From Paenibacillus xylanexedens (lineage in GTDB: Bacteria; Bacillota; Bacilli; Paenibacillales; Paenibacillaceae), in NCBI RefSeq assembly GCF_007676705.1, contig NZ_VEBF01000001.1, positions 62,001 through 126,000 on the forward strand: DNA of 64,000 nt, given 5' to 3'. Positions within the stretch are counted from its first letter, which is position 1, and each line of letters begins with the position of its first letter. A model generated the notes under the pieces. That model made no database searches. It saw only the letters and a list, made by a program, of their open reading frames with translations, and was not told the origin of the DNA. A program made the position numbers and the translations under genes. Shown here one piece after another: positions 25,173-33,065 of the stretch.

Positions 25173-25516
25173 CAGAACATCTCCCGACTCAGTTGTAACG
25201 CCACAACCAGCTTGCCTTGGCTGTCGTGACCAGCTAGAATCAGTCTTTCTTCTTCCTGCTCATCAATGTGTGTAAGGCCTTCGGCGTAGATCCAACCTTG
25301 AGTTGTTTTCAGACCAACCCGGTAAGGACCTGTACCTGAGATGGAACCCTGCGTATATCGTATGGCCGCATTGGTAATGAATGCCGATGCTGGATGTCTT
25401 GTACTGTCCATGTGTTGTGCGTAAGCACCTGACGTGAGTTCTAGATGTACGTATAAGTCCTGATCAGCAAGATTATTGATCCGGAGCTGAATATCTTGAG
25501 GTTTTATCGGTTGCAT
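25172..25516 (-). CDS. yojF: YojF-family protein (DUF1806), 114 aa
   Basis: A small beta-rich protein with no signal peptide, matching YojF in length and pattern (ITNAAIRYTQGSISGTGPYRVGLKTTQGWIYAEGLTH). Function is unknown, but it is regularly encoded directly before bshB2, as here, with stop and start overlapping by one base. ATG at 25516 lies behind AAGGAGG. The pairing suggests a role in bacillithiol metabolism; the sequence offers no catalytic motif. Confidence 0.85.
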   Translation of the reverse strand: MQPIKPQDIQLRINNLADQDLYVHLELTSGAYAQHMDSTRHPASAFITNAAIRYTQGSISGTGPYRVGLKTTQGWIYAEGLTHIDEQEEERLILAGHDSQGKLVVALQLSREMF

Positions 25517-25648
25517 GGCGGCCTCCTTGTCTAATGTAATTGTACGAATTTCATTTTAACATAACCACGAGAGAATATACATGGAAGGACCATGCCACCT
25601 GCTCATAGAGCCTTCTATTGGAATCGGGCAAACTCTGGGATGGACTCC

Positions 25649-25987
25649 CTATAGTCCTTGTTCTGAACTGCCGCTGCCTGTCTTCACCGTCTGTACCTGA
25701 TACATATTTACAGTTGTGCTTATCAGATAATCAGGTTTCTCCTGTGTTCTTTTCTCACGATGGCCTTTGATATGTACATCACTTTTCTCCCAGTTCTTCC
25801 ATGCTTCTTCTGATTCCCAGCGTATGATGACCATCACTTCTTCGTTCTCTGCATTTTTCTTGTTAACCATGACACTGAAATCAATCAGACCGGGCATGTC
25901 CACAACCGGAGTTGGCCCACTGAAACGTTCCACAACCTTATCGCTATTTCCCTTTTTGACAATGATGCTTCGAGTTTGAATCAACAT
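25649..25987 (-). CDS. IsdG/HmoA-like heme-degrading monooxygenase with changed active-site Asn, 112 aa
   Basis: An antibiotic-biosynthesis-monooxygenase-fold protein very close in pattern to IsdG/IsdI: KKGNSDKVVERF, IIRWESEEAWKNWEKSDVHIKGH. W66 and H76 fall exactly at the catalytic positions of IsdI, but position 6, Asn in IsdI, is Arg here. It would open heme to release iron in the cytosol. AGGAGG before ATG 25987 fixes the start. A Fur box fills the promoter, so iron limitation induces it, which supports a heme-iron role. Confidence 0.82.
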   Translation of the reverse strand: MLIQTRSIIVKKGNSDKVVERFSGPTPVVDMPGLIDFSVMVNKKNAENEEVMVIIRWESEEAWKNWEKSDVHIKGHREKRTQEKPDYLISTTVNMYQVQTVKTGSGSSEQGL

Positions 25988-26053
25988 ATTAATTCCTCCT
26001 GGTAGTCGCATGCCTCACATTGTGCAAGACATGATGACATGTTTTATTCTCTT

Positions 26054-26082
26054 ATTTTAATCTAATTGAAAATCATTATCAA
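26054..26082 (-). promoter_or_regulatory. Promoter of the IsdG-like gene
   Basis: Minus strand TTGATA, 17 bases, TAAAAT; the -35 box and spacer are covered by the Fur box. Confidence 0.7.
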
Positions 26083-26083
26083 T
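26065..26083. promoter_or_regulatory. Fur box
   Basis: ATTGAAAATCATTATCAAT, close to the TGATAATNATTATCA consensus. Confidence 0.85.
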
Positions 26084-26259
26084 GAAGAGGGTTCGTTTTA
26101 CATTTGAAAACAAGAACAGATCAGCGTGTTTTTTTCTCTTTTTATTCATCGATGATCTCTATATTATGGAGTGTAGGCAAAAAAACGCCCATGATGAACA
26201 CCCTTAAATCATATCATTAAATTGTGCTCAAACGTGTTATGAAAGGAGTTAAACTCGAC

Positions 26260-27045
26260 TTGAAATCTCTAATACAACTACTTCATTTCGGCTATCACCA
26301 GGCGATGAGCTGCATATTTCCCGTAGCGATCTTTGGAACACTGGCCCTATCCAGCGTAATTCCGATCCCTTTCCTTCATCGATATGATGCCATTCTGCTT
26401 GTACTGCTTGGTGTCCAGTACCTGATGTATCGAAGCGGCTTGGAGACCCGGGATGAGATCAAGGTCATCTGTGTATTTCACATCATTGGCCTGGTGCTGG
26501 AAATCTATAAAGTATGGATGGGATCTTGGTCTTACCCTGAGGCAGCTTACACCAAAATCCTGGGCGTCCCTCTTTATAGTGGATTCATGTATGCAAGTGT
26601 AGCCAGTTTTATGTGTCAGGTGTGGCGAAGATTGCGAATGGACATGACCGGATGGCCTGGTTTTGCACCTTCCGTTCTGCTCGGAGCAGCGATCTATATC
26701 AACTTTTTCACCCATCATTTTATTCCCGATTTTCGCTGGTGGCTGACGGCGCTTGTATTTATTGTCTTCTGGAAAACCTGGATTATCTACCGGGTACGAG
26801 CAACGACCTATCGAATGCCGTTATCGCTCGCTTTTATCATTGTCGGTTTCTTCATCTGGACTGCCGAGAATATCGCTACATTCTTCAATGCCTGGAAATA
26901 TCCAGATCAGCATGATGCATGGCAGCTGGTTAGCTTTAGTAAGATCAGTTCGTGGTTCCTGCTGGTCATCATCAGCGTCATCATCGTTGCTCAGCTCAAA
27001 TATGTGAAGGCCAATCGAACCGCAGGTGATTCAAAGTCCAGTTAA
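26260..27045 (+). CDS. DUF817 family membrane protein (YoaT-like), 261 aa
   Basis: About eight hydrophobic segments; the family pattern is visible in FHIIGLVLEIYKVWMGSWSYPE, GVPLYSGFMYASVASF and INFFTHHFIPDFRWWL. B. subtilis YoaT belongs to the same family; its function is unknown. I chose TTG at 26260 because AAAGGAG lies at 26242-26248; the in-frame GTG at 26224 lies before that site and has none of its own. Monocistronic with a terminator after it. Confidence 0.8.
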   Translation: MKSLIQLLHFGYHQAMSCIFPVAIFGTLALSSVIPIPFLHRYDAILLVLLGVQYLMYRSGLETRDEIKVICVFHIIGLVLEIYKVWMGSWSYPEAAYTKILGVPLYSGFMYASVASFMCQVWRRLRMDMTGWPGFAPSVLLGAAIYINFFTHHFIPDFRWWLTALVFIVFWKTWIIYRVRATTYRMPLSLAFIIVGFFIWTAENIATFFNAWKYPDQHDAWQLVSFSKISSWFLLVIISVIIVAQLKYVKANRTAGDSKSS

Positions 27046-27065
27046 TTATTCATTCTCTAACCATA

Positions 27066-27119
27066 ACAGCAGCAATCTCAGACTGGAAAATAAGTCTTTG
27101 AATGCTGCTGCTTTTTTTA
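27066..27119 (+). terminator. Terminator after the DUF817 gene
   Basis: CAGCAGCA ... TGCTGCTG with an inner AGACT/AGTCT stem, followed by CTTTTTTT. Confidence 0.8.
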
Positions 27120-27188
27120 CAGTACCAAAGTATTCTTCAAACTGTTCAGTACTAGGAAAGTATTCGAAGCAACTTATAATTCCTACGT

Positions 27189-27217
27189 AAAAAAGCCCCC
27201 TAATGGGGACTTTTTTA
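27189..27217 (-). terminator. Terminator of the pectin-oligosaccharide locus
   Basis: Minus strand AAAAAAGTCCCC-ATTA-GGGGGCTTTTTT; it starts at the GH95 stop codon. Confidence 0.85.
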
Positions 27218-29755
27218 CTGCACCTGTCCAGTTGCTGTCTGTTCCAGCACTAGTTCCCCTCCAGCTTCAATTTTAAGCTCATAGATGCCATTCTCATCAA
27301 GTTCACATAAGCAGGCACTTCTGCTGAGCATCTCGCATCCTTTCACCCATTCAGGAATATGAAGCTTCGTATTGATCCGCCGGTCCGCGACAAGTTCTGC
27401 CCGGAAGAAACCCGTGCTCCGATTCCATGTACAGGACATTCTACCTCCTGGTATGCACCAGTCACGAATGGAACCTTGTGCCCACCGTTCTGGCAATGCC
27501 GGTAGCAGCTTGATGCGATGTTCTGACACATAGAGCAGCATTTCCTGTACTGCATTAACCCAGCCCATATTGGCATCCAGCTGAATCGGAGCTGCGGGCA
27601 TGGACATACATATTCCCATATTGCGCCAGTCGTTATGCAAGGTATACCCATTACTCAGTACACAGGAGCGCGCAAGAATATCGAGACTTTCCAGCGCCCG
27701 CTCACCATTGCCAAGTCGAGCATATATGGACGACATATGTGCAAGAGACCAACCACTCTGAGCACCAAGCCTTCGCTGATCAACTGCTGTCTCGAAAGCC
27801 TGAAACAGTTCTGGTTGTTCCTCACGGGTGACCTCCTGTCCTGGAAATACAGGATACAGGTGCGAGAGATGACGATGATCACGTCGATCTTCAAACGCAG
27901 GATGCAGCCATTCTTTCACAGCTCCCTCTGCTTGAAGAAGGTAATCGGGTATACGATCCAGCATGGCTTCCCAACAGGGAACCTTAGTCGTATGCACACC
28001 GGCTAGCCGGCTGGCTGCAATGACATGTTGTAACAGTTCTTTAATAATAGCAATGTCCATGGTGGCATTAATGGCTGTAGGCATAGGATGGGCGAGTGGC
28101 TGTCCATGCTTAGGCATAAAATTCTCAGGTGTATTCTCTGGCGAAACAGACGGGTATATCTTGTATTTTCCTTCTTCACCCAGCACCAGAAAATCTTCAT
28201 AGAACTGAAGGGCCTCCTTCATGAAGGGCAAGGCTTCCTCCAGCAGAAACTGCTTATCCCCAGTGAACTGATAATGTGCATAATAATGTCTGGCGATCCA
28301 TCCTGCTGCTCCCGTCCAATTCATGATTACGGGAACAATCTGGTTAGGCACCCCGATACCCGGTGTTGTTCCAGCGGGAATGTAAATCCCTCGGCAGCCA
28401 TATAACTTGCGAGCATTGTCCCGAAAGTCATCCATTAATCCGTTGTAATAGCGGAACAACGAACGATTCAGATTGGATAAACCACCTACGTCAGTGTGCC
28501 AATACATCATTTGTACATTCTCATTCGCCATATTGTGGCCCCAGATCAAGCGATAATCTCCACCCCACAAGCCGTATAATCCAAATGGCAATCCGCTATG
28601 TTCAGTGGTTCCGCTGATAAATAGATATCGACCATAGGCCCACATTTTGCGCACGAACCCTGTAGGTGCTTCACCTTCATAGGCTTCCAGAAGCAAGTCT
28701 TCATTACAGCGCCCGTCATCCGTTTCATCATCCAGATCTAGCTCAGCGGACCGAAACAACGGTTGATGCAGTGAGATATGCCGATCCAGCAACGTATTGT
28801 AGTCGCTCTCAAGCGATGCGAGTTCCTGCTTCAACCGTGTCCATTCCTGCGCTCGTCTGCCCGTAGCAAACATTTTAACAAGCACAAGCACTTTTCCAGA
28901 GGTATGGAAATGAAGTTGCCTGCTAAGCATGTCTTCGTTAGATTCGCTTTCCTTTTGTTGATCATGACTCGCACCAGGGATTTCGTTCAATTGGATCAGT
29001 CGCAGCACCGCTCCGTAGTCCTGTCCATCGTCATTTTGTCCGCCATAGCACAGGTAGTCTCCACTATGATCCCGATCGATTCTTATCGTTATAGACGACT
29101 TTAGTACGTTGAACTCATCGTCTTCTCTCACCCGGTCACCCTGCGGGAATTGTAGGCCTATCGTCCCCGACAGCAATGAATGCTCAGCCGAATCTGTTCC
29201 CTGCGCACTTGCTCCATCTTTCACTCTATGAGTCTGGATCTCATAGACAATACAATCGTCTGCACGCGAGACGAACAGACTTCTTGTATAGTTGTCACTT
29301 CCGTCCTGCCAGCGCACCTGAACTTCCCCTGTGTCCATATCCAGTTCCCGCCGATATTTGCGAAAAGCGTTATTACACTTCATTTCCACCGTCATTGTAG
29401 CCAGTGGATATCGGGAGGACAGCCTGGACGCGTAACCTTCTGCTTGCAGTGTACGGGTCAGATGCCAGCTTGCTTCCAAATATCGTTCCTCATCCATTAA
29501 CTTACGGGTTTCTGATAAGGTATGACTGACATCGGGCAGTTCATCTTTGCGCCCCCAATGCCATAATTCACTGTGCTGCAAGAGCACAGTTTCCGCCTGA
29601 ATTCCGCCTTGCACTGAAGCACCAAGTTTACCGTTTCCGGAAGGTAGCGCTTCTCGCCACATCCCTTGCCACCAAGAAGAGGGATATTTCATCAACAGCT
29701 TGTTCCTGTCCGGCCGAATGCCTGTAGTGTCTGTCTGGTCCTTGTGTTGGTTCAC
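27215..29755 (-). CDS. Glycoside hydrolase family 95-like enzyme (alpha-L-fucosidase/galactosidase type), 846 aa
   Basis: The GH95 opening is clear (REALPSGNGKLGASVQGGIQAE). In the (alpha/alpha)6 barrel the two catalytic Asn of GH95 align with ANENVQMMYW, and the late motif HRHLSHLYPVFPG...QSGWSLAHMSSIYARLG is conserved. It has no signal peptide, so it acts on imported oligosaccharides in the cytosol. Pectins carry alpha-L-fucose and L-galactose side sugars, which would fit. The GTG start at 29755 overlaps the stop of the GH105 gene. Last gene of the locus. Exact sugar specificity is unproven. Confidence 0.85.
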   Translation of the reverse strand: MNQHKDQTDTTGIRPDRNKLLMKYPSSWWQGMWREALPSGNGKLGASVQGGIQAETVLLQHSELWHWGRKDELPDVSHTLSETRKLMDEERYLEASWHLTRTLQAEGYASRLSSRYPLATMTVEMKCNNAFRKYRRELDMDTGEVQVRWQDGSDNYTRSLFVSRADDCIVYEIQTHRVKDGASAQGTDSAEHSLLSGTIGLQFPQGDRVREDDEFNVLKSSITIRIDRDHSGDYLCYGGQNDDGQDYGAVLRLIQLNEIPGASHDQQKESESNEDMLSRQLHFHTSGKVLVLVKMFATGRRAQEWTRLKQELASLESDYNTLLDRHISLHQPLFRSAELDLDDETDDGRCNEDLLLEAYEGEAPTGFVRKMWAYGRYLFISGTTEHSGLPFGLYGLWGGDYRLIWGHNMANENVQMMYWHTDVGGLSNLNRSLFRYYNGLMDDFRDNARKLYGCRGIYIPAGTTPGIGVPNQIVPVIMNWTGAAGWIARHYYAHYQFTGDKQFLLEEALPFMKEALQFYEDFLVLGEEGKYKIYPSVSPENTPENFMPKHGQPLAHPMPTAINATMDIAIIKELLQHVIAASRLAGVHTTKVPCWEAMLDRIPDYLLQAEGAVKEWLHPAFEDRRDHRHLSHLYPVFPGQEVTREEQPELFQAFETAVDQRRLGAQSGWSLAHMSSIYARLGNGERALESLDILARSCVLSNGYTLHNDWRNMGICMSMPAAPIQLDANMGWVNAVQEMLLYVSEHRIKLLPALPERWAQGSIRDWCIPGGRMSCTWNRSTGFFRAELVADRRINTKLHIPEWVKGCEMLSRSACLCELDENGIYELKIEAGGELVLEQTATGQVQ

Positions 29756-30897
29756 GCTTCTTCCGCCCCAAGTCTCTCCATCTCAATACTGGCTAGCAAG
29801 AATGGGGCTACGCCCATCTGCACATCGCTAACGACCTGTTCACTGATGTAATATTCATAAGAACCGTCTCGATACTTCTTCCCACCGAGTCCGGCACCGT
29901 GACAGATGTGGTGCAAGTGCACCCCTTTTTCATCTTCAGTGACCAACCGCTTCAATATTCCTGCATAGGCATGATCAACGACTTCACGGTCCAGTTCAGC
30001 CAGATAATGTAACCGGATGCCTTTTGCGAGTGCATAGGTCAGCATACAGGAAGCAGAGGCTTCCAGATAATTGCCCGCTCTTCCGTTCTGATCCATCACT
30101 TGGTACCAGAGTCCACTATCATGATCCTGAACATGAGCAATCGCGTATGCCATTCGTTCAAATATGCCCATAATCTGTCCGCGCTGTGGGTGATCCACGG
30201 GAAAGTGCTCCAGTGCATCCACAACGGCCATTGCATACCATCCCATGGCCCGGCCCCAAACATGAACGGATCGACCAGTATCTTGAGCGCACCAGCATTG
30301 TTCCCTGCTCTCATCCCAGGCATGGTGGAGTAGGCCATTAAGCGGATTACGGGTCTTTCGCTCGATCAACAAAATCTGTCGTGCCACTTCATCGAAGCTC
30401 TCGGGATGATCGAAGGTGCTCGCATATTCCGCCAGAAAGGGTGAAGACATATAAATGCCATCCAGCCACATCTGAAACGGATATATTTTCTTATGCCAGA
30501 ATCCACCTTCACTTGTCCGTGGCTGTCCTTTAAGCTGGTCAACGAGGTGCTGAATCGCCTTAGCATATTTGTCATTGCCTGATTTCTTCCACTGGCTGAA
30601 CAGATTTTTGCCTTCATTGATCATGTCCAGGTTGTAATCATTCAACTGGTAGGTCCGAATGGTACCGTCATTCTCGATGAGGTCATCCATGTGACGCTGG
30701 ACAAGTTCCGCATAGCGAGATTCTTGATTCCATTCGGCGGCGCGTTCTAATGCCATCAACGTCATCCCGCCCACATAGCCCCATTTGCCTGCAATCTTGG
30801 GATGATTGCCATTCTGGCATTCGGAAAGCAAGGTATCTGCTATTTTGACAGACATTCTGCGTTCCTGTGTCACAGCCTTTGTCGAAGTTCCAACCAT
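29752..30897 (-). CDS. GH105 unsaturated rhamnogalacturonyl hydrolase (YteR/YesR-like), 381 aa
   Basis: Hydrolyses the unsaturated galacturonyl residue left at the non-reducing end by pectate or rhamnogalacturonan lyases. The catalytic Asp is in MWLDGIYMSSPF, equal to D143 of YteR, and WGRAMGWYAMAVVDALEHFP is the second conserved helix. Cytosolic, no signal peptide. AAGGAGG selects ATG 30897 over an in-frame ATG 45 bases earlier. It lies 67 bases after the six-hairpin protein gene and is coupled to the GH95 gene. Confidence 0.92.
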   Translation of the reverse strand: MVGTSTKAVTQERRMSVKIADTLLSECQNGNHPKIAGKWGYVGGMTLMALERAAEWNQESRYAELVQRHMDDLIENDGTIRTYQLNDYNLDMINEGKNLFSQWKKSGNDKYAKAIQHLVDQLKGQPRTSEGGFWHKKIYPFQMWLDGIYMSSPFLAEYASTFDHPESFDEVARQILLIERKTRNPLNGLLHHAWDESREQCWCAQDTGRSVHVWGRAMGWYAMAVVDALEHFPVDHPQRGQIMGIFERMAYAIAHVQDHDSGLWYQVMDQNGRAGNYLEASASCMLTYALAKGIRLHYLAELDREVVDHAYAGILKRLVTEDEKGVHLHHICHGAGLGGKKYRDGSYEYYISEQVVSDVQMGVAPFLLASIEMERLGAEEA

Positions 30898-30964
30898 ATC
30901 GAAATCCTCCTTCTGATGGATTATGCCATCTGTACCGTTCATTCGGGGTTTAACGTTCTGATGA

Positions 30965-33022
30965 TTACATCAAAGGATGAAGACCTTCCCACTTCACAGT
31001 CCAGCTTCCATCCCGTGGAAATCCCGGATTCGCTTGTTCTCCTGCCCCTGTCCAGCCAGCGGCCATCATGGCGACAGCGGTTAGGAGACCGCCGTTCCCG
31101 GGAAGATATGCCCACAACCCTGCTCTCTGATAGTTGTGTCCATTGGGCAGATACGTGTTCTTCGTGGCATCCATCATCAGGAAATCCACTGCAAGCTCTG
31201 GTTCATTCAATCTGGCTGCGGTCATCGCGCACATTGGAAAATCCCAACCCCAGGCGGATTCCCAGTCCCAGCATTCCTTGACCTTGAGCAACGTATTTCT
31301 CATGATCTCCGGATCGATTAATGAACCTGGCAATAGTCCAAGTGCTCCAACCATCGAGGGATGATCATGGTTTTTATCCGTGTAAGTGTCCGGACAATTC
31401 TCGTGTGCGAGATAAACTCCGTTCTCATGTCGAGGTTTAGCCATGTGCGAAGCCACTCTTCGCCAGTCTGGATTGGCTGGATGATTCAAACGCTCTGCCC
31501 ACAGGATGGCTATCTCCAAACCGAATTTCCAGTACTCCAGTTCATAGGGCGGATTCAAACTATTGGTCATGGCGTGATTCTCCTGCGCCGGGATAAGCGG
31601 CGGACCTAGCAGATACGCTTGCCTTTTCCCATCCCAATGGGCATAGGACACCATAAATTCAGCCGCTTCAAATACGATATCCTTATACCTTGTTAACATA
31701 GCAGGGTCAGGCCGGGACAGATAACACATCTCAGCTAGTGCCATGGGATGTGGTTGCTGCCAGATCAATCCCGGAGCTACTGGCGACGGAGTCTGATGCC
31801 CGTTATAACCCACCATTTTGGGCCATCGCGCACCGACATAACCTTGGGAGCGTGCCAGTTCGTGTGCTTCTGGCAGGATAGTCAGGTACCAGTCCATACT
31901 CTTGCACAACAGATCGGTCCGATTCCAGAGCGGAAAATGCGCTGCATGCCACCAATGCATCTCCAGATGCATTTTGCCGAACCAGCTGTTATACATATAT
32001 CCGGTCTCCTGCGGCGGCAGGGAACCACCGCTGTGCACCGCGCTCAGGAACTGGGATAGGACCACTCTGCGCTCCAGTTCGGCTGCACGCGGATCCGAAC
32101 TGCCTTCAAAATCAATCACTCCGCCATCATTCCAGAACTGATTCCAGTGGACCGAGCTTGATCGCAACACTGTATCTGCTGGCAAGGTTTCGGGCTTATG
32201 TGCAGCAAAAGATACACTGCACGACCAGATGTCCGAGTCTGGTACGGCCTTGGGAGAAAGTGTGAATTCGTGAGTTCCCGTCTGTTCCAGTTGGCCTGCG
32301 TCCCAGATCCATTCCAATGCATACTCATCTTCATCCAGCACACGTTTCAATGATGCGGAAGCCGAAGTGACCGATGTCAGCACAGTAGAATGTCTGTCAT
32401 GTTGCTTCCAGTCGGGGAATACTGATTTTGACCAGCTCCGGTGTGTCATATCAGGGGATGGAAATACAACAAACAGCTGCAGACGCTGCATACGGATTAA
32501 TTCGGATTGTACACGAATGGCGATACAATCGAGCCGTGGGTCACAGGCTGTCTCTACACGCACTTCTTCCCCCTGCACGGTAAATTCACTGTACAGAATT
32601 CCGGTCCACAGATTCAATTCCTGACGTACCGGGACGACATGGGTGACGTCCGTCTCCTGACCATCTTCTCCTAGCAAACGAAATGAAATGCGTCCAAGCT
32701 GAAGTCGATGCGGGTTCTGCCTAAGCCAGTGATAGGCTTCTTCCTTGTCTTCGGGCTTCATGGGGTATGGCACTTTGCGGCCATATGTCTCAAATGCCTG
32801 ATAGACAATATCCTCATCTCCGAATACATGATGACCGCCCGTATAATGCCAACCCCAGTTGGATTGTGTACCGAGAGGTATTTCATACAGATCTGGATAC
32901 GTCTGAAGTCCCGTAAAATCAGCACTGAATGCAAATTCTCCATTACCTACTGATAAAGGTGATCTCGGCTCAAGCTCCGTTAATACCGGATGATTCCTGG
33001 TGACGACCGATTGTCGATCCAT
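30965..33022 (-). CDS. Unfamiliar six-hairpin glycosidase-like protein, 685 aa
   Basis: I cannot assign it to a numbered family. An N-terminal beta-sandwich of about 280 residues (SVGNGEFAFSADFTGL, TACDPRLDCIAIRV) precedes a helical barrel with MHLEMHWWHAAHFPLWNR, WESAWGWDFPMCAMTAARL and LPGNGGLLTAVAMMAAGW. This layout is that of GH65/GH95-like six-hairpin glycosidases. A Glu in HLEMHW and an Asp in GWDFPM are possible catalytic residues. There is no signal peptide, so it would act on imported oligosaccharides. ATG at 33022 follows AAGGAGG. Its location between a regulator and GH105 ties it to pectin breakdown. Confidence 0.75.
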   Translation of the reverse strand: MDRQSVVTRNHPVLTELEPRSPLSVGNGEFAFSADFTGLQTYPDLYEIPLGTQSNWGWHYTGGHHVFGDEDIVYQAFETYGRKVPYPMKPEDKEEAYHWLRQNPHRLQLGRISFRLLGEDGQETDVTHVVPVRQELNLWTGILYSEFTVQGEEVRVETACDPRLDCIAIRVQSELIRMQRLQLFVVFPSPDMTHRSWSKSVFPDWKQHDRHSTVLTSVTSASASLKRVLDEDEYALEWIWDAGQLEQTGTHEFTLSPKAVPDSDIWSCSVSFAAHKPETLPADTVLRSSSVHWNQFWNDGGVIDFEGSSDPRAAELERRVVLSQFLSAVHSGGSLPPQETGYMYNSWFGKMHLEMHWWHAAHFPLWNRTDLLCKSMDWYLTILPEAHELARSQGYVGARWPKMVGYNGHQTPSPVAPGLIWQQPHPMALAEMCYLSRPDPAMLTRYKDIVFEAAEFMVSYAHWDGKRQAYLLGPPLIPAQENHAMTNSLNPPYELEYWKFGLEIAILWAERLNHPANPDWRRVASHMAKPRHENGVYLAHENCPDTYTDKNHDHPSMVGALGLLPGSLIDPEIMRNTLLKVKECWDWESAWGWDFPMCAMTAARLNEPELAVDFLMMDATKNTYLPNGHNYQRAGLWAYLPGNGGLLTAVAMMAAGWTGAGEQANPGFPRDGSWTVKWEGLHPLM

Positions 33023-33065
33023 CTATGGCTCTGCCTCCTTGTCATTCTATGGGTTCAAGTATGGG

